This document shows, one piece after another, positions 1 to 7,978 of a stretch of 26,430 bases of DNA (its first letter is position 1; each line of letters begins with the position of its first letter). Both the position numbers and the translations under genes were made by a program. Location: assembly GCA_905192745.1 (NCBI GenBank), contig CAJJLZ010000032.1, positions 1-26,430 on the forward strand, given 5' to 3'. A model generated the notes under the pieces. It was not told the DNA's origin. It worked only from the letters and a program-made list of their open reading frames with translations, and did no database searches. This DNA is from an uncultured Oscillospiraceae bacterium (GTDB lineage Bacteria > Bacillota > Clostridia > Oscillospirales > Acutalibacteraceae).

Positions 1-84
1 GAACTCAATCGCCTTTTTCTTTTCTCTTGGTCTCACATCTATTGTAATGCTACATCCGGGGCGCCTCTCCCTTTTCCGGAACCC

Positions 85-113
85 TGTTCATCTGTCCGGA
101 TTTGGTGTATACT
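85..113 (+). promoter_or_regulatory. Candidate promoter of the 79-aa gene
   Basis: A -10 box TATACT (108-113) lies 17 bases after TGTTCA (85-90), a weak -35. It would start transcription near 120, giving a leader of about 55 bases before the start at 175. Bases 1-84 hold no gene that I can see; they are pyrimidine-rich at 10-30. The same TATACTG string recurs at 582, 923 and 12830. Confidence 0.4.
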
Positions 114-174
114 GAGAAGAGACGGTTATCGGCGCCGTCCCGAACGTCAAAAGCTCAGGAAAGGATGTTTTTTC

Positions 175-414
175 ATGTTTGATATTCCTCCCCTTCTCTT
201 TTTCCGCAGTAAGAATCCCTTTACCGGAAGCCGGGGTCTGTTCCGCTTTCTGATTCAGCCGGGGGAAACTCTGGCCGTTCAGGTCTGGCGCGGTCCCTTT
301 TGCTATGAAAAGAGTGAAATCCTCGAAACGGCTGAATTTCCGCTGGACGAAGAGGGCCGGGCCGCCATGATCGGATGGCTGGAAGATCGCTGCCGGAAAA
401 TGCTCGAGGAATAA
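175..414 (+). CDS. Small conserved hypothetical protein (79 aa)
   Basis: The start ATG is preceded by AGGAAAGGA about 9 bases upstream, a good Shine-Dalgarno site. The protein is soluble: no signal peptide or membrane segment is visible. It carries a KNPFTGS segment at residues 14-20 followed by a beta-rich middle (RFLIQPGETLAVQVW) and an acidic amphipathic C-terminal helix with a GWLEDR segment. Small proteins with an N-terminal PFTGS motif are, from memory, common in gut Clostridia genomes and have no assigned function. It stands alone, with gene-free DNA on both sides. I infer a real gene from the motif and ribosome site; function is unknown. Confidence 0.65.
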   Translation: MFDIPPLLFFRSKNPFTGSRGLFRFLIQPGETLAVQVWRGPFCYEKSEILETAEFPLDEEGRAAMIGWLEDRCRKMLEE

Positions 415-588
415 CCCGCTTCGCCGTCGTTCGATTTGCGGTCGGTCTCCCGGAAAACTCCGTTCGGATGATTCTATGGAGGTACAGGGAATAATGGAGG
501 CGTTCGGCAGCACTTTCGACGCGTATGCGCTTGTTTACGAATCCTTCTCGTCTTCTTCATCCAAACGACACATTTTCGGGATATACTG

Positions 589-743
589 AGGTTGTCCCTA
601 GAGAATACGGTTTTCCCGCCGGTTTCCCGGGGCCACCCTCCTCTCTTTTTTCATTATTTCTCCTCTTTTTTCTCTTGAATGCACCGGCTTCTCCCGCCGT
701 GTGCGCTTAGTGAAAAGAGCCGGCTTGAAAGCCGGCTCTTTTC
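589..743 (+). ncRNA. Candidate small RNA A with UC-rich anti-Shine-Dalgarno tract
   Basis: A TATACT box at 582-587 is followed by about 120 bases without a convincing frame, then by tracts such as ACCCTCCTCTC (633-643) and TTTCTCCTCTTTTTTCTC, and then by a perfect hairpin with a U-tract at 712-743. CCTCCT is the exact complement of AGGAGG, as in the UC-rich or C-rich loops of several Firmicutes regulatory RNAs. No good -35 is visible. The frame at 525-710 reads as Phe/Leu/Ser-rich protein only because the DNA is pyrimidine-rich. A function in trans is inference. Confidence 0.35.
712..743 (+). terminator. Intrinsic terminator of unit A
   Basis: Arms GAAAAGAGCCGGCTT (712-726) and AAGCCGGCTCTTTTC (729-743) are perfect complements. 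The right arm ends in TTTT, so the hairpin can terminate in the plus direction, and it is nearly symmetric for the other strand. Confidence 0.75.
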
Positions 744-929
744 GTTGCGCGTTTTCCTGCGGATCCTTCTGTTTTTTCCGGGAAAGCCGCCGTGCAGGAG
801 ACCGTCGGCAGGATGAAAGCGATTCATTCGATTGGCTGCCGAACGGTTCGCGTTCACAAATTGTTAAAAAGAGCTTTACGTTTTTTTCCCAGATTCTTCA
901 ATGGATAGACATAACCATCCGGTATACTG

Positions 930-1100
930 TAGACATCAACCGGGAAGGACAATGAGCCGGACGGATGATCCGCTGCCGGAAGGCAGACCAACGATTCTCC
1001 CCAACCGGGGTTTTCTATATATTTTTCATTTCTCATCCCTTCTCTTTTTTCCTCTTTTCTCTCTTTCCGAGCGCGGCCGTTGGCCGCGCTCCCTTTTTTT
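930..1100 (+). ncRNA. Candidate small RNA B with UC-rich tract
   Basis: This has the same layout as unit A 340 bases upstream: a TATACT box (923-928), about 110 bases, then long UC tracts at 1028-1067 (TTTCTC, CTTCTCTTTTTTCCTC, TTTTCTCTCTTTCC), and a strong GC hairpin with a T7 run. A frame starting at ATG 952 with GGAAGGA upstream runs through the terminator, which argues against coding. The repetition of the layout suggests a duplicated or paralogous regulatory RNA; that is inference. Confidence 0.35.
1069..1100 (+). terminator. Intrinsic terminator of unit B
   Basis: Arms GAGCGCGGCC (1069-1078) and GGCCGCGCTC (1082-1091) enclose a GTT loop and are followed by CC and a run of seven T (1094-1100). 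This is a textbook plus-strand terminator. Confidence 0.85.
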
Positions 1101-1286
1101 ACAGGCGGGGAACCGCTTTCTTCTCATGCCGGAAAGAATCGCCGCCATGATAAAAGGCGTTTGGTTCCGCCATCCTATCCTGCAGGCATCCCTCCGGCAT
1201 CGTTTTTCCCTGTGTTCGCTCTTTCCGTCCCCGCATAAGATAGCAGGAAAAGCTCTTTATAAAATTGCGAAGGGACGGAACGCGTT

Positions 1287-1850
1287 ATGATTAAAATCTT
1301 TATCGATCAGGGACATAATCCTCAGAATCCCAACGCCGGGGCTGAAGCCAACGGCGTACGGGAACAGGACGTAACGTATGAGGTGGGAATATTGCTGGCC
1401 GATCTGCTGCGGGCAAACCCGAATTTTGAGGTCCGGCTTTCCCGCAACTCCCCTACTGAACAGCTCGGCACCAGCAACGCCAGCAGTCTGGCGGCACGGG
1501 TCAACGCGGCGAACAGCTGGGGCGCGCAGTATTTCATCAGCCTGCACTGCAACGCGAGCGAAAACACCAATGCCAGCGGCAGCGAAGCGTATGTTTACAG
1601 CACATCCTCCCCCGCCTATGCGCTGGGCGAACAGATTCTGGTGGGACTGAATGACGCGACCGGACTGCCCAATCGGGGTGTCCGGGTCAATACCGGACTG
1701 TTTGTTCTCCGGCGCACGACAATGCCGGCGGTGCTGGTGGAAATGGGCTATCTTACCAACGTGGGAGACGCCCAGCTGCTTTCCCAGAATCCCGGACTGT
1801 TTGCAGAAGGAATCTATAACGGCATTCTCGCTTTTTTCGGTCTGAACTGA
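1287..1850 (+). CDS. N-acetylmuramoyl-L-alanine amidase, Amidase_3 family (187 aa)
   Basis: The protein is a complete single Amidase_3 domain, which cleaves the MurNAc to L-alanine bond of peptidoglycan in a zinc-dependent way. Zinc ligands fit H10 (FIDQGHNP), E26 (GVREQD) and H87 (ISLHCNAS), and the catalytic glutamate is E152 (VLVEMGYLTN). There is no signal peptide, transmembrane segment or cell-wall-binding repeat. It therefore resembles cytoplasmic mother-cell-lysis amidases (CwlC type) or phage endolysin domains rather than a secreted housekeeping hydrolase. How it leaves the cell is not shown by the sequence. The start has AAGGGA 12 bases upstream. It converges with a second amidase of a different family on a shared terminator at 1992-2040. 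Confidence 0.9.
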   Translation: MIKIFIDQGHNPQNPNAGAEANGVREQDVTYEVGILLADLLRANPNFEVRLSRNSPTEQLGTSNASSLAARVNAANSWGAQYFISLHCNASENTNASGSEAYVYSTSSPAYALGEQILVGLNDATGLPNRGVRVNTGLFVLRRTTMPAVLVEMGYLTNVGDAQLLSQNPGLFAEGIYNGILAFFGLN

Positions 1851-1991
1851 ATCACAATGCCGGAAACCTCCAGCGCAATATTCTGGAACCAGTTCCCGAT
1901 CGCGTCGCCGTGGGAACTCGTCAGCAGTATTCGGCCAAAATTCCGTTTCATCCTGTTCAAAGGGCGTCACAGGGAAAGCCGCTGTTTCCCC

Positions 1992-2040
1992 CAGAATAAA
2001 AAAACGGGCCGTCCACTGTACGGCCCGTTTTTTTATTCTG
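1992..2040. terminator. Perfect bidirectional terminator between convergent amidase genes
   Basis: Two 21-base arms (1992-2012 and 2020-2040) are exact reverse complements around a 7-base loop. The core is ACGGGCCGT with its complement, flanked by A7 and T7. It serves the plus-strand Amidase_3 gene and the minus-strand Amidase_2 gene, and its right arm includes the stop codon of the latter. Confidence 0.9.
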
Positions 2041-2782
2041 AACGCAAGGCTTCTCCGACATCCCGCTTCAACTGCAGCCAGGCATCCTCATGCTGAACAT
2101 AGTACAGCGGACAGAGCTTGCCGGACACGTCGTAATGCCGGATCAGATTCTCTTCGGTGAGGTCAAACTGCTCGCACAGCCATGCCGCCAGCCGGATCAG
2201 GGAATCATAGGTCACGTCGCTGAATCGGCCGGTTTCGTCCGGGTGGCATACTTCGATGGAAATCGTGTCCCCATTGCGCTGATTGGTCGCCACCGATCGT
2301 TCATTCAGCGGCAGACACTGCAGCACTTCGCCGTCCAGACCGACGATAAAGTGGGAACAGACCTCCACCCCTTCGCTGTTGAAATAATTCCGGTTGCCTT
2401 TCGCGCTGGACCCCGGATTCCCCACATAATGAATCGCCAGATCCCGAACGGCCGGCAGCGGTTCGCCGGTGCGCGCTTCCGGGTTCTCAATAAACTCCTG
2501 ATCGATCCATTGGGGATATACAATGTGAGAAATGTCCACCCCCCCGTTCGGCGGCGATGGTTCCGGCGCGGAATCCCACAGGGCGCGCAGACCGAAAAAC
2601 AGACCGGCCAGCGTCAGAACGCCCCCTGCGGCGACGGCCAGGAGCATCAGCCGACGACGGCGACGGCGATGAATTTCCTGATTTCTCTGACGGCGGTTCT
2701 CCTGAATCTGAAGCCGCAGAGCCTCTTCCCCGCTCTCCTCTTCCTGTTCTGCCGTTTCCGGGCCCTCATATTTTACCGTCAT
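2033..2782 (-). CDS. Membrane-anchored N-acetylmuramoyl-L-alanine amidase, Amidase_2/PGRP family (249 aa)
   Basis: An acidic N-terminus (1-28) and a very basic stretch (about 30-44, with six consecutive Arg) precede one transmembrane helix (about 45-66) and a short Pro-rich linker. An Amidase_2 (T7 lysozyme/PGRP-like) domain follows from about 90 to 249. This gives a type II topology with the enzyme outside the membrane. Zinc ligands fit H118 (LAIHYVGNPG), H216 (IRHYDVSG) and C224 (GKLCP), the canonical His/His/Cys set. It hydrolyses the amide bond between MurNAc and the stem peptide. The start has GGAGGAGGA about 6 bases upstream. It is a single-gene unit convergent with the Amidase_3 gene. 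Confidence 0.9.
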   Translation of the reverse strand: MTVKYEGPETAEQEEESGEEALRLQIQENRRQRNQEIHRRRRRRLMLLAVAAGGVLTLAGLFFGLRALWDSAPEPSPPNGGVDISHIVYPQWIDQEFIENPEARTGEPLPAVRDLAIHYVGNPGSSAKGNRNYFNSEGVEVCSHFIVGLDGEVLQCLPLNERSVATNQRNGDTISIEVCHPDETGRFSDVTYDSLIRLAAWLCEQFDLTEENLIRHYDVSGKLCPLYYVQHEDAWLQLKRDVGEALRSE

Positions 2783-2950
2783 GCATCTTCCTCCTCCGAC
2801 GGACAGACTCTTTTCCTTTCATTTTAACGTTTTTTCACGGACAATCACGGGCAATACTATAAATATATCCTTACAAAATCCTTAAAAAGAACCGATCCGC
2901 CTCTCTTCCTCCGCCGTCACAGGCAAAACGGGCAAACCGAAAGCGGAAAG

Positions 2951-2974
2951 GGAGACGCCGTACAGCGTCTCCCC
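2951..2974 (-). terminator. Hairpin downstream of the sulfatase-like gene
   Basis: Arms GGGAGACGC (2951-2959) and GCGTCTCCC (2966-2974) enclose a 6-base loop. On the minus strand the hairpin is followed by TTTCCGCTTTC, a modest U-tract, 34 bases after the stop of the sulfatase-like gene. Confidence 0.55.
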
Positions 2975-3007
2975 GAAAAGCTTTCGAATTGCCCGAAAGA
3001 CGGATAC

Positions 3008-4726
3008 TCAATGATCGTAGGTCAGAGGATAATCCTTCACGTGGGTCCAGTTGCTGAAGTCCTCCGCGTCACCCCGGATTTCATACTCTTCCAGCGCCTT
3101 TTTATTGACCTTGTATAGGAAGCGGCGGACTACGTCTTCCTCCTCGCCGACCTCCCAGATCGACTTCCCGTATTCGTCGCTGTTGATCCCGGCCGCCTGC
3201 AGCACCGTCGCATGGAAATTGGTCTGAGAAAGAGGCCGGCTGGAGGTTTGCAGCGTACCGCTGGAGCTGCCCGCCGGTTTGACGAACAGGCCGGTGGTTT
3301 TGTAGGTATCCAGACTGCGCACATCCTCCGATTTGCCGTGATCCCCTGTAATGATGATGGTGGAGGAATCGTATACTCCCAGCGCTTTCATCTGTTCCAT
3401 GTACTGTTTCAGCAGGGTAAAATAGCCCTTGGTCTGTTCCAGAAGCGTGCTGTTGCCGTCCCCGACATAATTTCCCTGTGCGTCCAGATCATAGTTCCCA
3501 TGGCAGCCCTTAAGATGGAGGAACATGAAGTTATTCTTTTCCTCCGTCAGGGACACGCCTTTTTTCTTCAGCTCATCCCCGAAGCGATAGCTGTCCCCCG
3601 CGTAGGGCTTGTTTTCGTTGGTAATCACGACGGTATCCGAAAACGTCTGCGCACTCAGCCAGAAATACTGCTTCATCGCATGGGGGGTATAGCGATAGGC
3701 GGAAAACTGCGCCATTGCCTGAAGCATCCGCAGCTTATCGACCTTCTGCTCCTGCTTTTCCGTCACGACGTTATCGGCCAGCCCCTGCAGCTGAGAGACG
3801 TCGGAATAGGCGTAATATTTGGCAATATACAGCTTGGTGGTGTAATCCCGCGCCCTCAGTGACGGAAGGAAGCGGCCTTCGCTGTATGCCTGTGTGAAAA
3901 GCTCGTTCGCCGGCTGGTCGTAATAGGAAATCTTCCCGGTCAGCAAATACAAATCGGCCGGGTAGGTGCGGCAATACAGGGAGGTATTGTTGGGAAAATA
4001 GGTGAAGCCCTCCATATCGTCAAAGAAATGGGGGTCATCCGCTACAACGCTGTCAATATATTTGCCGTCCAGCCGGTCCAGAATAAACACCAGAATATTG
4101 TCCTTTGAGGAAAGCTCAAAAATCCCTTTATCCGACACAAACGCTTCCGCCTCCGCGGTATCGTTGGAAACATTCAGCTTGGTTTCCTGTGAAAAATCCG
4201 TAGTTACGGCGGTGGAAACCAGACCGGCCAGCTGCATCCCGATCAGGAGAACCGGCAGGATAATCGTCAGCTTCTTCCACACGCCTTCGGAGAAAATCAG
4301 AATCAGCATCGGCACGACGATCAGCACCGCCCATACCGCGCCGTTGATAAAGGAATGGGTGGTATACTGGCTCCAGTCAATCTTGTCGCCGGTAAGTTCC
4401 CCCAAATCGAGATTCAGAAAATTTCCCTGAAGATAACCGGCTAGCAGAATACCCAGAAAGAGAGAAATCAGGATATCGTAAAATTCCCCCTTTACCAGCA
4501 CGCAGACCAGTGTGATCGCCGCCATGCAAAGCAGGCCGCACAGAATAACCGGCCCCGCCAGCGACGCCATATCAAAGGGGAACAGACCGATATTGTTCAT
4601 GTACAGGTCGAATATGCCGACGATTACAAAGGAAAAAGATACGGCGAATCCGGTCAGCAGGGCGGTCAGCAGCCTCTGCCGGAACGGGCGTTCATCATGC
4701 CAGAGCTTTTTCAGGGACTCCTTCAC
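3008..4726 (-). CDS. Membrane sulfatase / LTA-synthase-like alkaline phosphatase superfamily protein (572 aa)
   Basis: About five transmembrane helices (roughly residues 20-43, 51-77, 81-103, 125-147, 152-175) precede an extracellular sulfatase-type domain (about 205-520). This is the layout of LtaS-like glycerol- or ethanolamine-phosphate transferases. Metal-site motifs are ILDRLD (D217, D220), FLHLKGCH (H404, H409) and IIITGDHGK (D462, H463). The nucleophile is probably T254 in RTYPAD, placed like Cys/Ser in CxPSR. The longest frame begins at 4867, but the promoter at 4796-4824 would start transcription near 4788, inside it. ATG 4759 has no usable ribosome site, so I chose GTG 4726, preceded by GAGGA about 4-5 bases away. 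The substrate is unknown: wall polymer or lipid head-group modification is inference. Confidence 0.8.
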   Translation of the reverse strand: MKESLKKLWHDERPFRQRLLTALLTGFAVSFSFVIVGIFDLYMNNIGLFPFDMASLAGPVILCGLLCMAAITLVCVLVKGEFYDILISLFLGILLAGYLQGNFLNLDLGELTGDKIDWSQYTTHSFINGAVWAVLIVVPMLILIFSEGVWKKLTIILPVLLIGMQLAGLVSTAVTTDFSQETKLNVSNDTAEAEAFVSDKGIFELSSKDNILVFILDRLDGKYIDSVVADDPHFFDDMEGFTYFPNNTSLYCRTYPADLYLLTGKISYYDQPANELFTQAYSEGRFLPSLRARDYTTKLYIAKYYAYSDVSQLQGLADNVVTEKQEQKVDKLRMLQAMAQFSAYRYTPHAMKQYFWLSAQTFSDTVVITNENKPYAGDSYRFGDELKKKGVSLTEEKNNFMFLHLKGCHGNYDLDAQGNYVGDGNSTLLEQTKGYFTLLKQYMEQMKALGVYDSSTIIITGDHGKSEDVRSLDTYKTTGLFVKPAGSSSGTLQTSSRPLSQTNFHATVLQAAGINSDEYGKSIWEVGEEEDVVRRFLYKVNKKALEEYEIRGDAEDFSNWTHVKDYPLTYDH

Positions 4727-4795
4727 TGATTCCTCATCCTCCCGCAGCCTTCCGCGCATCCTGCAAATCTTAGGCCGCCTCACTAAACGAGTTTG

Positions 4796-4824
4796 AGTAT
4801 ACCATTTCAGGGAAGAAAAAGCAA
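4796..4824 (-). promoter_or_regulatory. Promoter of the sulfatase-like gene
   Basis: On the minus strand TTGCTT (4824-4819), a 17-base spacer and TATACT (4801-4796) form a sigma-A-type promoter with a TGG extended -10. Transcription would begin near 4788. Confidence 0.65.
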
Positions 4825-4841
4825 GAAAAGCGTCAGCCCTC

Positions 4842-4870
4842 TTGACGAAACCGTCAAAATGGCGCATTAT
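4842..4870 (+). promoter_or_regulatory. Promoter of the trkA-trkH operon, with overlapping palindrome
   Basis: TTGACG (4842-4847), a 17-base spacer and CATTAT (4865-4870) form a fair sigma-A promoter. The -35 box is the left arm of an inverted repeat (TTGACG, AAAC, CGTCAA; 4842-4857) that could be an operator. The two divergent -35 boxes are only 17 bases apart, so a regulator bound here could affect both genes. Confidence 0.55.
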
Positions 4871-4980
4871 ATAGCCGTTGTCACGCGCCGTTCGTCACGC
4901 TTGCGCATAATTGCCGCACGAGAGCGGCTGTTTCGCGGAATATATTCGCAGAATATAAAAGAAAGGCCGGTCGCTTTGCT

Positions 4981-6387
4981 ATGAAAATCATCATTGTCGG
5001 AGACGGCAAAATGGGGTTCGCCCTTTCGCAGCGTCTGTCCGACGAGGGCCACGACATCGTTATCATCGACAATAATCCGGCGGTGCTCCGCCTCTCCAGC
5101 AATACGCAGGACGTAGGCTGCATCTGCGGTAACGGGGTGGACAGCGATGTGCAGAAGGAGGCGGGGGTTCCCTCCGCCGATCTGCTGATCGCCGTCACTT
5201 CGCAGGATGAGATCAACATCATCTGCTGCCTGATCGCCAAAAAACTGGGGGCCAAGCATACCATCGCCCGGGTTCGCAGCCCCGAATACAGCAAGACCCT
5301 GCTTTTCATGCGGGAGGAGCTTGGCCTTTCTCTCACTGTGAACCCCGAACTGGCGGCCGCCGCTGAGATTTCCCGCGTGCTGCGCTTTCCTTCCGCGATG
5401 CGGGTGGATTTCTTCGCCAAGGGAAAAGTGGAAATGGTCGAATTCAAGGTGCCGGAGGGCAGTCCTCTGACCGGCCTGGCGCTGCGGGATCTTCCCGGTA
5501 CGTTCCGGGTGCGGGTGCTGGTCTGCGCCGTCCAGCGGGACGGACAAGCCTTCATTCCCTCCGGTGATTTCGTGCTGCGGGTCAACGATCAGGTCAGTAT
5601 CACCGGCGCACCGTCGGATATCTCCCGTTTCTTCAAAAATTGCGGACTGCTCACCCAGAAATCCCGGAGCGTAATGATTGTGGGCGGCGGAAAGACCAGC
5701 TATTACCTGTCGGCCATGCTGTCCGAGATGGGGATGCAGGTCAAAATTCTGGAAGTCAACGCCAACCGCTGCGCCGAGCTGTCCGAAGCGCTGCCCAAGG
5801 TAATGGTAATCAACGGCGACGGCTCGGACCGTGAGATTTTACAGGAAGAGGGCATCGACGAAACCGATGCGCTGGTCGCCCTGACCGGGCTGGACGAGGA
5901 AAACGTGGTGGTCTCGATGTACGCGATCTCCCGCAAGGTGGGAAAGGTTATCACCAAGATCAACCATATCAGCTTCGGTGAAATTCTGGAGAAAGCCGGG
6001 ATCGACTGCGTTATCACCCCTCACCGCATCGCGGCAAACCGCATTCTGCGGTATGTCCGGGGGATGCAGGCCTCCATCGGCAGCCGGATCGAATCCCTGT
6101 ACCGCATCATCAACGATCAGGCGGAAGCGCTGGAATTCCGTGCGCACAGGGAATTTCGGGGCATTGATATTCCCCTGAAGGATTTGAAACTGAAAAAGAA
6201 TCTGCTGGTCGCCTGTATTCTGCGGGATAATAAGCTGATTTTCCCCGGCGGCGAGGATTGCATCTGCGACCATGACAACGTAATTATCATCACAACCCAA
6301 ACCGGGCTGGACGATCTGGACGATATTCTCCAGCCGGGAGTTCTGGCCGCCGGAGCGGCTGAAAAAAAGGTGGAGCGGGCGCAGTGA
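4981..6387 (+). CDS. trkA: TrkA, regulatory subunit of Trk potassium uptake system (468 aa)
   Basis: The protein contains two tandem RCK units, each a Rossmann NAD(H)-binding (TrkA_N) plus TrkA_C domain. The first nucleotide motif is GDGKMG (residues 7-12) with acidic D30 at the end of strand beta-2 (VIIDNN). The second is GGGKTS (235-240) with E at the equivalent place (ILEVNA). It is a peripheral membrane protein whose nucleotide binding gates the TrkH channel encoded next. Length matches full two-domain TrkA proteins. The ribosome site is weak (AGAAAGG about 14 bases upstream). The stop overlaps the trkH GTG start by 4 bases (GTGA), so the two are translationally coupled. Confidence 0.95.
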   Translation: MKIIIVGDGKMGFALSQRLSDEGHDIVIIDNNPAVLRLSSNTQDVGCICGNGVDSDVQKEAGVPSADLLIAVTSQDEINIICCLIAKKLGAKHTIARVRSPEYSKTLLFMREELGLSLTVNPELAAAAEISRVLRFPSAMRVDFFAKGKVEMVEFKVPEGSPLTGLALRDLPGTFRVRVLVCAVQRDGQAFIPSGDFVLRVNDQVSITGAPSDISRFFKNCGLLTQKSRSVMIVGGGKTSYYLSAMLSEMGMQVKILEVNANRCAELSEALPKVMVINGDGSDREILQEEGIDETDALVALTGLDEENVVVSMYAISRKVGKVITKINHISFGEILEKAGIDCVITPHRIAANRILRYVRGMQASIGSRIESLYRIINDQAEALEFRAHREFRGIDIPLKDLKLKKNLLVACILRDNKLIFPGGEDCICDHDNVIIITTQTGLDDLDDILQPGVLAAGAAEKKVERAQ

Positions 6388-7823
6388 ATATTCGGATGGT
6401 TCTTCGCATTCTCGGATATGTACTGGGGGCCGAAGCGGTGCTGATGCTTCTTCCCCTTCTGGTTTGTCTGATTTACGGAGAGAATCCCTTTCCGTTTCTG
6501 GTCTGCATTCTTGGGCTGGGTATTTGCGCCGGTCTGCTGCGGCTGATTAAGCCGCGCAGCCGGTCGTTGTTCGCACGGGAGGGCTTTCTCGCCGTCTCCC
6601 TGGCATGGATACTGGTTTCTCTGGCGGGAGCGGTCCCTTTTGTGCTGGACGGGGCCATCCCTTCCTACATTGACGCGTTGTTTGAAACGGTTTCCGGCTT
6701 TACCACCACCGGGGCGAGCGTCCTGCGGGACGTGGAGGCGCTGCCCTGCGGGCTGTTGTTCTGGCGGAGCTTCACCCACTGGATCGGCGGCATGGGGGTG
6801 CTGGTGTTTATTATGGCCGTGCTCCCCATGGCGGGCGACCGTTCCATGCACCTGATGCGGGCGGAGGTACCGGGCCCGTCGGTGGGAAAGCTGGTACCCC
6901 GCGTCCGCCATACGGCGCTGCTGCTGTACGCGATCTATCTTGCGCTGACCATACTGGAAGTCGGGTTTCTCCTTGCCGGCGGAATGCCGCTGTTCGACAG
7001 CCTCGTCCACGCGTTCGGCACGGCGGGAACCGGTGGTTTCGCCATCAAAAACGCCAGCATTGCGGCCTATAACAGCCCTTATCTGGAGTGGGTTATCGGG
7101 GTATTCATGCTGCTGTTCGGCGTGAACTTCAATCTGTATTTCCTTTTGCTGATGCGGGATTTCAAGCAGGTACTCAAAAGCGAGGAGCTGCGGATTTATC
7201 TGCTGATCGTCGCAGGTTCGGTCGGGATGATTACCCTGAACATCCTGCCGATAGTCGGCGGGGCGGAGACGGCGTTCCGGGAGGCATTTTTTCAGGTCAG
7301 CTCCATCATCACCACCACGGGGTATGCGACGGCGGATTATACCATATGGCCCACCTTTTCCCAGACCGTTTTGTTCCTGCTGATGGTGACCGGCGCGTGC
7401 GGCGGCTCCACCGGCGGCGGGCTGAAGGTATCCCGCCTGATTATTCTGGTTAAAAAGTGCGGACGGGAACTGATCCGTCTGGTGCATCCCCGCGCTGTCG
7501 GCGCGGTTCGGCTGGACGGCAAAGCGGTGGACAACCAGACAAGTCATGACGTGGGAATATTCTTCATCACCTATATGGGAATCATCGGCGGAATGACCCT
7601 GTTGGTCTCCCTCGACGGATTCGACTTTACCACCACGATCAGCGCGGTGGTGGCCTGCATGGGGAATATCGGACCCGGTCTGGGGACGGTGGGGCCGTCC
7701 GGAAATTTTATGGACTTTTCCATTTTGTCCAAGCTGCTGCTTTCGGTCACGATGCTGCTCGGCCGATTGGAAATCTTCCCCCTGCTGCTTACCCTGACCC
7801 CGGTGATTTATCGGAAAAAATAA
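6384..7823 (+). CDS. trkH: TrkH family potassium transporter, membrane subunit (479 aa)
   Basis: This is the ion-conducting subunit of the Trk/Ktr/HKT superfamily, which takes up K+ (or Na+). The four pore loops are visible in order: VSGFTTTGAS (about 103-112), FGTAGTGGFA (211-220), SIITTTGYAT (307-316) and MGNIGPGLGTVG (426-437). Each has the selectivity-filter glycine, between paired membrane helices. The start is GTG, overlapping the trkA stop by 4 bases, with GGTGGAG about 8 bases upstream. Length and the high hydrophobicity fit the family. It forms a two-gene operon with trkA, ended by the hairpin at 7916. Confidence 0.95.
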   Translation: MNIRMVLRILGYVLGAEAVLMLLPLLVCLIYGENPFPFLVCILGLGICAGLLRLIKPRSRSLFAREGFLAVSLAWILVSLAGAVPFVLDGAIPSYIDALFETVSGFTTTGASVLRDVEALPCGLLFWRSFTHWIGGMGVLVFIMAVLPMAGDRSMHLMRAEVPGPSVGKLVPRVRHTALLLYAIYLALTILEVGFLLAGGMPLFDSLVHAFGTAGTGGFAIKNASIAAYNSPYLEWVIGVFMLLFGVNFNLYFLLLMRDFKQVLKSEELRIYLLIVAGSVGMITLNILPIVGGAETAFREAFFQVSSIITTTGYATADYTIWPTFSQTVLFLLMVTGACGGSTGGGLKVSRLIILVKKCGRELIRLVHPRAVGAVRLDGKAVDNQTSHDVGIFFITYMGIIGGMTLLVSLDGFDFTTTISAVVACMGNIGPGLGTVGPSGNFMDFSILSKLLLSVTMLLGRLEIFPLLLTLTPVIYRKK

Positions 7824-7915
7824 AAGAAAATCATCAGGACGCGGAAAAGCGCAGCCTGCAAAGGCCCTGTTTTCTGCCGTATTGGTACATAAAAATCCCT
7901 TTGGGGGCCATAGCA

Positions 7916-7950
7916 AAACGCCGACGAACCGCTTGTTCGTCGGCGTTTGT
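7916..7950 (+). terminator. Terminator after trkA-trkH, shared with the convergent MATE gene
   Basis: A perfect 14-base stem pairs AAACGCCGACGAAC (7916-7929) with GTTCGTCGGCGTTT (7935-7948) around CGCTT. The right arm ends in TTT and the left arm gives T4 on the other strand, so it can also stop transcription from the minus-strand exporter gene that ends at 7979. Confidence 0.8.
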
Positions 7951-7978
7951 AATTTTATTGCAGTAATAAAAAACGTCC

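Larger units (their letters stand above)
415..1286 (+). other. 872-base stretch without a confident gene
   Basis: This region holds two transcription-unit-like blocks (589-743 and 930-1100), each made of a TATACTG box, a UC-rich tract and a strong intrinsic terminator. A possible 31-codon frame (ATG 494, stop 587-589) has AGGGA and GGAGG just upstream, but nothing else supports it. Bases 1101-1286 show no recognisable feature apart from the AAGGGA ribosome site (1270-1275) of the next gene. Confidence 0.5.

Noticed and set aside
88..513. A 141-codon minus-strand frame over the first small gene
   Set aside because: Shadow of the plus-strand 79-aa gene, which has the better ribosome site and a recognisable motif.
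525..1290. Phe/Leu/Ser-rich plus-strand frames that look like small membrane proteins
   Set aside because: Their hydrophobicity comes from UC-rich DNA, they lack good starts, and the frame from 901 runs through a strong terminator.
4727..4867. Longer N-terminus of the sulfatase-like protein (start at 4867)
   Set aside because: The promoter at 4796-4824 on the minus strand lies inside it, and no ribosome site precedes it.
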